Source: Cupriavidus taiwanensis
GTDB lineage: Bacteria > Pseudomonadota > Gammaproteobacteria > Burkholderiales > Burkholderiaceae
Direction: 5' to 3'
NCBI RefSeq assembly: GCF_900249755.1
Contig: NZ_LT976854.1
Location: forward strand, 62,001 to 126,000
Length of the DNA: 64,000 bases
Part shown: piece by piece, positions 28,905-36,323 of the stretch
Position numbering within the stretch: position 1 is the first letter of the stretch
Layout of the letters: each line of letters begins with the position of its first letter
Notes under the pieces: generated by a model
Told to the model about the DNA's origin: nothing
Seen by the model: the letters and a program-made list of their open reading frames with translations, nothing else
The model's database searches: none
Program-made: the position numbers and the translations under genes

Positions 28905-29399
28905 ATGGCCGGCATCGGACACATCGATACCCCCGGAAGCGACGCTTCGGGCCAGGAGTTCCTGGTCTTCACGCTGGGGTCGGAGGAATACGGCATCGAC
29001 ATCCTCAAGGTGCAGGAGATCCGCAGCTACGAGACCGTCACGCGCATCTCCAGCGCGCCCGACTTCATCAAGGGTGTGACCAACCTGCGCGGCGTGATCG
29101 TGCCGATCGTCGACCTGCGTTTGAAGTTCCGCCTGGGCAACGTGCGCTACGACCACCAGACCGTGGTCATCATCCTCAACGTGGCCGGCCGCGTGGTGGG
29201 GATCGTGGTCGATGGCGTGTCGGACGTGCTCACGCTGACCGGCGATGCGATCAAGCCCGCGCCGGAGTTCGGCGTGTCGATCTCGACCGAGCACCTGACC
29301 GGCCTGGGCACCATCGACGGCCGCATGCTGGTGCTGATCGATATCGAGAAGCTGATGACCAGCCCAGAGATGGCGCTGGTCGAAGCCGAGTACGCCTGA
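28905..29399 (+). CDS. cheW: Chemotaxis coupling protein CheW (second copy)
   Basis: This 164-residue CheW has [22 protein letters not shown], the receptor/kinase-binding [17 protein letters not shown] and [10 protein letters not shown]. An ACAGGAGAA ribosome site precedes the ATG. It lies 28 bp after cheA and before cheR, the standard place for the array coupling protein. The other copy at 18472 is similar but clearly diverged at both ends. Confidence 0.95.
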   Translation: MAGIGHIDTPGSDASGQEFLVFTLGSEEYGIDILKVQEIRSYETVTRISSAPDFIKGVTNLRGVIVPIVDLRLKFRLGNVRYDHQTVVIILNVAGRVVGIVVDGVSDVLTLTGDAIKPAPEFGVSISTEHLTGLGTIDGRMLVLIDIEKLMTSPEMALVEAEYA

Positions 29400-29424
29400 T
29401 TTTTGCATTGCCGAAGCACAACCC

Positions 29425-30345
29425 ATGACGCCGTTCCGCAACGCTGCCAGCGTATCCGCGCACACCGGCCCGGCCTCCGCGCCGGCCGCCCTGCTGCGGC
29501 GCGACGACGCGCGCGACTTCCTGCTGACCGAGCGCGACTTCGAGCAGATCCGCGCGCTGATCCACCGGCGCGCCGGGATCTCTCTGGGCAGCCACAAGCG
29601 CGAGATGGTCTACAGCCGCCTCGCGCGCCGGCTGCGCACGCTGCAGCTGACCGACTTTGCCTCGTACCTGGCACTGCTGGAAGCGGATGACCGGTCGCCG
29701 GAGTGGGAGTTCTTCACCAACGCGCTGACCACCAACCTGACCTCGTTCTTCCGCGAGGCGCACCACTTCCCGCTGCTGGCCGAACACGCCAAGAAGGTCG
29801 GCCGCCCCTACAGCGTCTGGTGCTCGGCCGCGTCCACCGGCGAAGAACCGTATTCGATCGCCATCACCCTGGCCGAGGCGCTGGGCGACCGCGCCGGCAC
29901 CGTGCTGGCCACCGACATCGACACCCAGGTACTGGCCAAGGCCCGCAGCGGCGTCTATTCGGCCGAGCAGGTGGCGCGGCTGTCGCCGGAACGGCTCAAG
30001 CGCTTCTTCCTGAAGGGCACCGGCCCGCGCACCGGCTCGGTCAAGGTCAAGCCGGAGCTGGCCGCCACCATCGCGTTCGAGCCGCTGAACCTGCTCGCGC
30101 CCGACTGGGGCATGCGCGAGCAGTTCGACGCCATCTTCTGCCGCAACGTGATGATCTACTTCGACAAGCCGACCCAGGGCCGCATCCTGGAGCGCTTCGT
30201 GCCGCTGCTCAAGCCGCACGGGCTGCTGTTCGCCGGCCATTCGGAGAACTTCTCCTACGTTACGCGCGCGTTCCAGCTGCGCGGGCAGACCGTCTATGAA
30301 CTGGCGCCAGCCGCGCAGGCCGCCGCCAGCCGGGGCAGACCGTAA
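29425..30345 (+). CDS. cheR: Chemoreceptor glutamate methyltransferase CheR
   Basis: This 306-residue S-adenosylmethionine methyltransferase has an N-terminal all-helical domain (FLLTERDFEQIRALIHRRAGISLGSHKREMVYSRL). Its Rossmann domain carries VWCSAASTGEEPYSIAI, the SAM pocket in LATDIDTQVLAKA and the catalytic CRNVMIYF. It methylates receptor glutamates for adaptation. Its stop overlaps the cheD start by one base. Two receptors here have a possible CheR tether at their C-termini. Confidence 0.96.
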   Translation: MTPFRNAASVSAHTGPASAPAALLRRDDARDFLLTERDFEQIRALIHRRAGISLGSHKREMVYSRLARRLRTLQLTDFASYLALLEADDRSPEWEFFTNALTTNLTSFFREAHHFPLLAEHAKKVGRPYSVWCSAASTGEEPYSIAITLAEALGDRAGTVLATDIDTQVLAKARSGVYSAEQVARLSPERLKRFFLKGTGPRTGSVKVKPELAATIAFEPLNLLAPDWGMREQFDAIFCRNVMIYFDKPTQGRILERFVPLLKPHGLLFAGHSENFSYVTRAFQLRGQTVYELAPAAQAAASRGRP

Positions 30346-30995
30346 TGCGCACGCCCCACCTGCCTGAAGCGCTGGCCACGCGCACGTATTTCGACCGCGA
30401 GTTCGGCAAGCAGGCCATCAAGCTGCTGCCCAACGAGTACTACGTGACGCGCGACGACGTGGTGCTGACCACCGTGCTGGGCTCATGCGTGGCCGCCTGC
30501 ATCCGCGACGAAGTCGCCGGCGTCGGCGGCATGAACCACTTCATGCTGCCGGACGACGACGGCAGCGCCGACCGCATGCTGTCCGCATCGATGCGCTACG
30601 GCAGCTATGCGCTGGAAGTGCTGATCAACGAACTGCTCAAGATGGGCGCGCGCCGCGAGCGGCTGGAGGCCAAGGTCTTCGGCGGCGGCGCGGTGCTGGC
30701 CAACATGACCACGCTGAACATCGGCGACCGCAACGCGGACTTCGTGCTGCGCTACCTGAAGACCGAAGAAGTCCGCGTGGCGGCGCAAGACCTGCGCGGC
30801 CCGCATGCGCGCCGCGTCAGCTATTTCCCGATCGGCGGGCTGGCGCTGGTGCGCCGCCTGACGCGGCAGGACGACCAGGTTTCGGTGGCGCGCGACGAAC
30901 GCGCGCTGGCGCGGGCCATTGCCACTTCGGCGCGCGAACCTTCGCGCTCGCCAGAACTGTTTGCGCGGCAGGCGTACCCGCGCCCGCTTCCCTGA
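30345..30995 (+). CDS. cheD: Chemoreceptor glutamine deamidase CheD
   Basis: This 216-residue protein has the CheD catalytic Cys in [13 protein letters not shown] and His in GGMNHFMLP, plus [10 protein letters not shown] and [14 protein letters not shown]. CheD deamidates receptor glutamines to glutamate, often together with CheC; no cheC is present in the window. The start overlaps the cheR stop (TAATG). About 30 C-terminal residues are variable. Confidence 0.95.
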   Translation: MRTPHLPEALATRTYFDREFGKQAIKLLPNEYYVTRDDVVLTTVLGSCVAACIRDEVAGVGGMNHFMLPDDDGSADRMLSASMRYGSYALEVLINELLKMGARRERLEAKVFGGGAVLANMTTLNIGDRNADFVLRYLKTEEVRVAAQDLRGPHARRVSYFPIGGLALVRRLTRQDDQVSVARDERALARAIATSAREPSRSPELFARQAYPRPLP

Positions 30996-31017
30996 AACCC
31001 TACAAGCACGACCAATC

Positions 31018-32100
31018 ATGACTGCCGCCAAGATCAAGGTGCTCTGCGTGGATGACTCCGCGCTGATCCGCAGCCTGATGACGGAGATCATCAACAGCCA
31101 GCCCGACATGGAAGTGGTCGGCACCGCGCCCGACCCGCTGGTCGCGCGCGACCTGATCAAGCGCCTGAACCCTGACGTGCTGACGCTCGACGTCGAAATG
31201 CCGCGCATGGACGGACTCGACTTCCTGGAGCGGCTGATGCGGCTGCGGCCGATGCCGGTGCTGATGGTGTCGTCGCTGACCGAGCGCGGATCGGAGATCA
31301 CCATGCGCGCGCTGGAACTGGGCGCGGTGGACTTCGTCACCAAGCCCAAGCTGGGCATCCGCGACGGGCTGCTCGAATACACCGACACCATCGCCGACAA
31401 GCTGCGCGCCGCATCACGCGCGCGCGTGCGCGCGGCCGCGCAACCGGCCACGCCCTCCGCCACCGGCACGGCGCCGGTGCCGATGCTGCGCAGCCCGCTG
31501 CTGTCGACCGAGAAGCTGATCATCCTGGGCGCCTCCACCGGCGGCACCGAGGCCATCAAGGAATTCCTGATGCCGCTGCCGCCCGACAGTCCCGCGGTAA
31601 TGATCGTGCAGCATATGCCGGCTGGTTTCACGCGCTCGTTCGCGCAGCGGCTGGACGGCCTGTGCCGCATCACGGTCAAGGAAGCCGTGCATGGCGAGCG
31701 CGTGCTGCCGGGCCATGCCTATATCGCGCCGGGCGACTCGCACCTGCTGCTGGCACGCAGCGGCGCCAACTACGTCGCGCACCTGTCGCAGGAGGCGCCG
31801 GTCAACCGCCATCGCCCGTCGGTGGACGTGCTGTTCGATTCCGCCGCGCAGCACGGCGGCAAGAACGTGATCGGCGTGATCCTGACCGGCATGGGCCGCG
31901 ACGGCGCCCGCGGCATGCTGCGCATGCGCGAGGCCGGCGCCTACAACCTGGCGCAGGACGAGCACACCTGCATCGTGTTTGGCATGCCGAAGGAGGCGAT
32001 TGCCGCCGGCGGCGTGCATGAAGTCGTGCCCTTGCCGGCGATGACCCAGCGCGTCATGGCGCGACTGGCCACCTACGGCACGCGCGCGCAACGAGTCTGA
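31018..32100 (+). CDS. cheB: Chemotaxis methylesterase response regulator CheB
   Basis: This 360-residue protein joins a receiver domain (residues 1-130, phospho-Asp in [12 protein letters not shown]) to a methylesterase domain (about 165-350). The catalytic residues lie in [10 protein letters not shown] (Ser), QHMPAGFT (His) and [10 protein letters not shown] (Asp). It removes receptor methyl groups when phosphorylated by CheA. The ATG at 31018 gives the canonical start [10 protein letters not shown]; the longer frame overlapping cheD is unlikely. Confidence 0.96.
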   Translation: MTAAKIKVLCVDDSALIRSLMTEIINSQPDMEVVGTAPDPLVARDLIKRLNPDVLTLDVEMPRMDGLDFLERLMRLRPMPVLMVSSLTERGSEITMRALELGAVDFVTKPKLGIRDGLLEYTDTIADKLRAASRARVRAAAQPATPSATGTAPVPMLRSPLLSTEKLIILGASTGGTEAIKEFLMPLPPDSPAVMIVQHMPAGFTRSFAQRLDGLCRITVKEAVHGERVLPGHAYIAPGDSHLLLARSGANYVAHLSQEAPVNRHRPSVDVLFDSAAQHGGKNVIGVILTGMGRDGARGMLRMREAGAYNLAQDEHTCIVFGMPKEAIAAGGVHEVVPLPAMTQRVMARLATYGTRAQRV

Positions 32101-32169
32101 TCGCGCCGGCAAGCCGAAACAACAAAGCCGGACCCACCAGCCATCACTGCATTTACTGGAGTCTATAAA

Positions 32170-32556
32170 GTGGACAAGAACATCAAGATCCTGGTCGTGG
32201 ATGATTTCCCGACCATGCGCCGGATCATCCGCAACCTGCTCAAGGAACTGGGTTTCGTCAACGTCGAGGAAGCCGAAGACGGCGCCGCCGGCCTGGAAAA
32301 AGCCAGGGACGGCAGCTTCCAGTTCGTGATCTCGGACTGGAACATGCCCAACATGGACGGCCTGACCATGCTGCAGGCCATCCGCGCCGACGCCAACATC
32401 GGCAAGATCCCGGTGCTGATGGTCACCGCCGAAGCCAAGAAGGAAAACATCATCGCCGCGGCCCAGGCCGGCGCCAACGGCTACGTGGTCAAGCCCTTCA
32501 CGGCCGCCACGCTGGACGAGAAGATCACCAAGATCTTCGAAAAACTTGGCGGCTGA
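32170..32556 (+). CDS. cheY: Chemotaxis response regulator CheY
   Basis: This 128-residue receiver is close to enterobacterial Che[24 protein letters not shown], phospho-Asp in [30 protein letters not shown] and [10 protein letters not shown]. It carries the signal from CheA to FliM at the motor. The start is GTG 32170 with TGGAG 8 nt upstream. It is paired with cheZ 18 bp downstream. Confidence 0.97.
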   Translation: MDKNIKILVVDDFPTMRRIIRNLLKELGFVNVEEAEDGAAGLEKARDGSFQFVISDWNMPNMDGLTMLQAIRADANIGKIPVLMVTAEAKKENIIAAAQAGANGYVVKPFTAATLDEKITKIFEKLGG

Positions 32557-32574
32557 GGCGGAGGCGCGTTTGTC

Positions 32575-33210
32575 ATGACCCCCACCCTGAGCAACGATTC
32601 CGCCGAACAACTGATCCTGCGCATCGGCAACCTGACGCGCATGCTGCGCGACAACATGCGCGAGCTCGGCCTGGACAAGGAAATCGAGCGCGCCGCGCAA
32701 GCCATCCCCGACGCGCGCGACCGCCTCAACTACATCGCCGCGATGACCGAGCAGGCCGCCGAACGCACGCTCAACGCGGTCGAACTGGCGCAGCCGATCC
32801 AGTCCGACATCGAACAGCAGGCCGAAACGCTCGACCAGCGCTGGGCCGCATGGTTCGAACAACCGGTGGAACTGGCCGACGCCCGCTCGCTGGTGCTGGA
32901 CACCCGCGCCTTCCTGTCCGAGGTGCCCGGCCAAGCCCGCGCCACCAACAGCCACCTGCTCGACATCATGATGGCGCAGGACTTCCAGGACCTGACCGGC
33001 CAGGTCATCAAGAAGATGATGGACATGATCCGCGCACTGGAGCAGGAACTGCTGCAGGTGCTGATCGACAACGTGCCGTCCGAGCGGCGCGTGGAAGTGC
33101 AGGCGCCGTCGACGCTGATGAATGGTCCGCAGGTGAATCCGGAAGGGAAGCCGGATGTGGTGTCGGACCAGGCGCAGGTGGATGATTTGTTGGCTAGTTT
33201 GGGGTTCTGA
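32575..33210 (+). CDS. cheZ: CheY-P phosphatase CheZ
   Basis: This 211-residue helical protein has the catalytic motif MAQDFQDLTGQVIKKMMDM, with the Gln that positions water on CheY. The C-terminal CheY-binding helix ends QVDDLLASLGF, matching the E. coli pattern. It is the last chemotaxis gene before the accessory island. Confidence 0.95.
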   Translation: MTPTLSNDSAEQLILRIGNLTRMLRDNMRELGLDKEIERAAQAIPDARDRLNYIAAMTEQAAERTLNAVELAQPIQSDIEQQAETLDQRWAAWFEQPVELADARSLVLDTRAFLSEVPGQARATNSHLLDIMMAQDFQDLTGQVIKKMMDMIRALEQELLQVLIDNVPSERRVEVQAPSTLMNGPQVNPEGKPDVVSDQAQVDDLLASLGF

Positions 33211-33355
33211 GGGTTTGGCTGGGCTGGGGGTGGGAAGCCTTCGGCTGCGCTGCGCGCCCCAATCTCAGGTCTTGAGAGTTGGCACGGAATGCATCGCTGC
33301 TCTCGCACAGCGTTGTCGCGCGCGAGCCCAACAGCTTGTGTCCTCCCGCATGTTT

Positions 33356-33418
33356 GCTCCCCTCTCCCGCCTGCGGGAGAGGGGCGGGGGTGAGGGCCCG
33401 GCGCATCCACGAAGTGAA
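33356..33418. repeat. Half unit of a REP-like palindromic element
   Basis: CTCCCCTCTCCCGC and its mirror GCGGGAGAGGGG form a hairpin, followed by GGGGTGAGGGC and CCACGAAGTGAA. The same arm starts both full elements at 55378 and 55556. Here the right-hand arm is missing. It marks the left edge of the accessory island, just after cheZ. Confidence 0.75.
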
Positions 33419-33517
33419 CCACATCAACACCCGCGCACCGCTTCATCCCGGCAATCCGGCGATGAACGTCTTTTAAGAGTTTGCCCATACTCGCGCTTGC
33501 TGCGCCTCTTCATACTG

Positions 33518-33568
33518 GGCTCGTCGCTGCGTCGTGGCGACCGGGTTTAGCAGCCCGGAGAGAGAGCC
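33518..33568 (+). ncRNA. Candidate C4-type antisense RNA core
   Basis: The sequence folds as an outer stem GGCTC/GAGCC (33518-33522 with 33564-33568) enclosing two hairpins. The first is GTCGC/GCGAC. The second has a CGGG/CCCG stem whose loop and flank read GGGTTTAGCAG. This layout and the GGGTTTAGCAGCCC core recall the C4 antisense RNAs of phages P1/P7 and P4 CI RNA. A complementary site, CTGCTAACCC, lies 130 bp downstream (33684-33693). Assignment is from memory of the family and needs a covariance search. Confidence 0.5.
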
Positions 33569-33683
33569 GAACGTTCGTCTTCTGGCGGTACACTTACGTC
33601 CGCTGTGCCTGCGCACGCCCCTTCTTTGGGCGGGCCCTGGCAGGGGAGCCTTCGGGCTCGCCGGCTTTCGGCTCTTTCCCGGT

Positions 33684-33693
33684 CTGCTAACCC
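33684..33693 (+). promoter_or_regulatory. Target site complementary to the candidate C4 RNA
   Basis: CTGCTAACCC can pair with GGGTTTAGCAG of the upstream RNA, apart from one bulged T. It is followed by a GC-rich leader and then the small gene at 33864. In C4 systems such pairing in the nascent transcript stops expression of downstream genes. Confidence 0.4.
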
Positions 33694-33863
33694 TGCCTTG
33701 CGCCCGCCCACCCCAATCAGCACCCGGGGAGCGGGACTGAACCTGTATGGATAAGGGGGCATTCCCATGCTTCATTTCTTACTTGCCCATTCTGGGCCAT
33801 TGGCAACCTCCAGTACCTTCACAATGCAGCAGCGCGCGCGTGCCGCGTATGTGGAGGTGCGCC

Positions 33864-34154
33864 ATGTATAGCCATAGTCATCACGGTATTACGGCGGAAC
33901 ACAATGGTGTCGATATGCTCGTCACCGCCCACAGTCCGGGGGAGAATCCATTGAGTCTTGCGGTGCAACGGGCGGCGCAGCTTCATGGGCTTTTGCTTAT
34001 GGCTAGTGAGCATGGGGCGGCTGGTTTGGAGGCGGTGGATTTGGAGCAGGGGGTTTGGGAGAGTTTGCTTTCTCTTGCGGCTTGGCTGGCGCATGAGACG
34101 CAGGTGTTGAGTGAGTTGGCGGTGGTGGAGGGGCAGGGGGTGGAGGTTGAGTGA
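33864..34154 (+). CDS. Small hypothetical protein (96 aa) downstream of the candidate C4 RNA
   Basis: The ATG at 33864 has GGAGG 8 nt upstream and is preferred over the longer frame from 33747. The protein is acidic and helical: MYSHSHHGITAEHNG, then SLAVQRAAQLHGLLLMASEHGA and GVWESLLSLAAWLAHETQVLSE. It has no signal peptide. The helix pattern recalls the DUF3077-type small proteins, but similarity is weak. The antisense RNA arrangement upstream suggests its expression is held off in most cells. Confidence 0.6.
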   Translation: MYSHSHHGITAEHNGVDMLVTAHSPGENPLSLAVQRAAQLHGLLLMASEHGAAGLEAVDLEQGVWESLLSLAAWLAHETQVLSELAVVEGQGVEVE

Positions 34155-34363
34155 TGTTGGGTGGGGCGTGCAGTCGTGCAGTTGGCTGCCGCCTCATCTT
34201 AAAAGTACTGGTTCTGAGGGTCGCAGAACGCCCCCGACCTGCCAGTCAGGCGTGCTACGGACACTCCAATGCTGTATCTGAGGGGGAAGACTGAGAGTCC
34301 TACTGGCTCTCTCGAAGCGAAGATCGTAAGCCTGCGGTCAGTACCGTCTGGACGTTGAAACAT
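34155..34363. other. Gene-free stretch
   Basis: No reading frame with a ribosome site is seen. Base composition is lower in GC than the chemotaxis genes, consistent with the island. Confidence 0.4.
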
Positions 34364-34456
34364 TCATAAGCCCAATTGGTCGCGCTCACGTAGTCTGCGC
34401 GACGCGGGGTGCTGGCGGCCTTCGTAGGGGGCAGGCATCGTTTGAGCAGGCTTCAT
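34364..34456 (-). CDS. Possible 30-residue peptide
   Basis: On the minus strand a strong ribosome site, GGAGGAA, precedes ATG 34456 by 5 nt. The frame encodes a basic peptide beginning MKPAQTMPAPYEGRQ and ending RERDQLGL. It starts 33 bp after the stop of the 503-residue gene on the same strand, so it could be the second gene of that transcript. Length gives little statistical support. Confidence 0.35.
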   Translation of the reverse strand: MKPAQTMPAPYEGRQHPASRRLRERDQLGL

Positions 34457-34488
34457 GTTGGTTCCTCCGGAACTTTGAAGTAGGGCGC

Positions 34489-36000
34489 TCAGGCCGCCTC
34501 AGCGAGAACACGGAATCGTTGGATTTCGCCGAAGGCGAACACGTTAGGGTTGTCGGTGGCTACGGGGAAGCGACTGATGACGTAGTGCTTGACTTTGTTC
34601 AGGCCAAGCTTGGTCATGAGTACCTGCTCGCGGCCACGTTCCTTGTCCAACGCTGCAGCATAAGCCTTGTCAAGGGTGCGGTTGTAGCGAGCGAATTTTT
34701 TGACGTCCGTCTCGATTCGATCAAGGTCAACGAGATTGTTCTTGCACTGAAGGTTGTAGATGACGCCTTCTAGGACAGCGACCACGTCAAATTCCGCCCG
34801 GTTCACCCGCTTGATGTCCTGAATCTTGAAGCCCTGAGCTTCCAAAGCCTTCTTCAAGGTACCCTCGAAAATGAAGCCCGAGCGAATCTGGTAGCGCCGA
34901 ACTCGATTGAGGCAGACGTTCTTCCAGTGATAGGCGAACCTGCTCAAAAGCACAACCGAAGTCACAACCGTTTCCCCCACAGCAGTAAACGGCGCGTGCG
35001 TACAGGTGTTCTGAACGAAGTCGCCGCAGTCGACGACCAATCTCATGCGCAGCGCGCTCGGAAGGTCGAGCTCCTCCATCAATTCGAGCAGGCGCGCACG
35101 GGATAGCTTGATCAAGTAGTGTCCCGTCACATCGGGCAGTATTTTCATGATGAATGCCGACAGAGCGCCGTATGACGTGTCTTGGAGGTTGAACTCCGCA
35201 TAGGCGCCTGCAATCTTGATCAGGTCGTTGTTGAGCTCGGCCGCCGAGAAGATGACCTTGCTGCTCACCGGAAGGAACTTCGAATGGTCTATGCGATCGG
35301 TGGGCATTTCCATGATGCCAACACGCTCAGGCTCGAGAAACGCTTGATCGAGGGCCTCGAAACAACGATTGGCCAGGACTCCGCGTGACTGCGTGTCAAA
35401 GGCAAGCTCAAAGTCGGGGAAAACACGAGCTAGCATTACGTTGTGGTGCATGTTGATGATACCCACTCCCATGTGCTCCACGATCTCGAGCAGCCTGCCG
35501 AGCGCGCCGTGTGCGGGCAAGGGTTGTGTACCCCTACACATCGTCGGAATGGAGTGCACCACAGCTAGCAGAAGGCGCCTTCGCGATTGAATGTATGCCA
35601 AGGCGCCACCGCCCGAAGACAGCATTTCCGCAGCCGGTATTCCTCTGGCGGCCAGCGTGGTAGCCAGCGCACACATCTCCCTCAGTGCCATGGTGAGCCG
35701 GCCCACCACGGGTGCATCAAACTGCTGCGCTAAGCCATCTGCGATCGGCTTCAAGCTCCTGCTGACAGCGATGATGTCGAGGAACGGGAGGCCGGCGATT
35801 TCCTGCATCAATTGCTTGTCTTTTAACTCCAGGGGAAGATTTAGCAGTTCTTCGGCACGCTGAAGGGCATCGAACGCAACTTCGAAAGCTTGAATGGCCT
35901 CATAAGGAGCAAGCTCGTTCGCCAGCGCATTACTCCATTCTGTAATCCATTGGGCGGCCTGTCGCTCTGCTTCTTGCCCCGTTAGACGCGTCATTGTCAT
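34489..36000 (-). CDS. Unknown 503-aa protein with C-terminal PD-(D/E)XK-like nuclease motif
   Basis: I do not recognise the N-terminal 370 residues, which are mostly helical with no membrane segment. The C-terminus looks like a restriction-endonuclease-type fold. A helix with a Glu (FEGTLKKALEAQGF) is followed by D405 in EFDVVAVLEG, then Q418-x-K420 in YNLQCKNN, then an alpha helix. This is the E, D, (E/Q)xK pattern. It is transcribed away from the STAND gene and lies in a run of defence-like genes. The role could be DNA cleavage on infection or a solitary restriction factor. The start is ATG 36000; ATG 35994 is also possible. Confidence 0.6.
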   Translation of the reverse strand: MTMTRLTGQEAERQAAQWITEWSNALANELAPYEAIQAFEVAFDALQRAEELLNLPLELKDKQLMQEIAGLPFLDIIAVSRSLKPIADGLAQQFDAPVVGRLTMALREMCALATTLAARGIPAAEMLSSGGGALAYIQSRRRLLLAVVHSIPTMCRGTQPLPAHGALGRLLEIVEHMGVGIINMHHNVMLARVFPDFELAFDTQSRGVLANRCFEALDQAFLEPERVGIMEMPTDRIDHSKFLPVSSKVIFSAAELNNDLIKIAGAYAEFNLQDTSYGALSAFIMKILPDVTGHYLIKLSRARLLELMEELDLPSALRMRLVVDCGDFVQNTCTHAPFTAVGETVVTSVVLLSRFAYHWKNVCLNRVRRYQIRSGFIFEGTLKKALEAQGFKIQDIKRVNRAEFDVVAVLEGVIYNLQCKNNLVDLDRIETDVKKFARYNRTLDKAYAAALDKERGREQVLMTKLGLNKVKHYVISRFPVATDNPNVFAFGEIQRFRVLAEAA

Positions 36001-36323
36001 GGCACCTCAGTCACTGAAGTCGATGGAGAGATCACTTCGCATTGCGTCAGATATCGGTGATCATCCAATAATTGATCGCAGCTGCGAAGCTGCTGTTCGT
36101 TGTTTTTCAACGACGGGAGACCTGCGGTTATTAATTTGGGTCCCGGGTACTCAACGAAGCTATTATTATTTTCAGCCTCTTGTCGGGTGCTCTGTTTTCA
36201 ATACCTTTTAAGAGCCGGGGGCAGCGTTGGTCGAGACGAAGGCACCAATCGCCAGCTGAAGGCCGCTAATGCCCACGCATCACGCGGCCACTCGTCGCTC
36301 GCGCTTTGATTAGGACCTTAAGA
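36001..36323. other. Divergent AT-rich intergenic region in the island
   Basis: These 323 bp separate two divergent defence-like genes and contain AT-rich runs (around 36110-36210) suited to promoters and to H-NS binding. No gene is visible. Confidence 0.4.

Noticed and set aside
33481..33768. Overlapping short frames in the candidate C4 RNA region
   Set aside because: They cross strong RNA hairpins, lack ribosome sites and are better explained by structured RNA.
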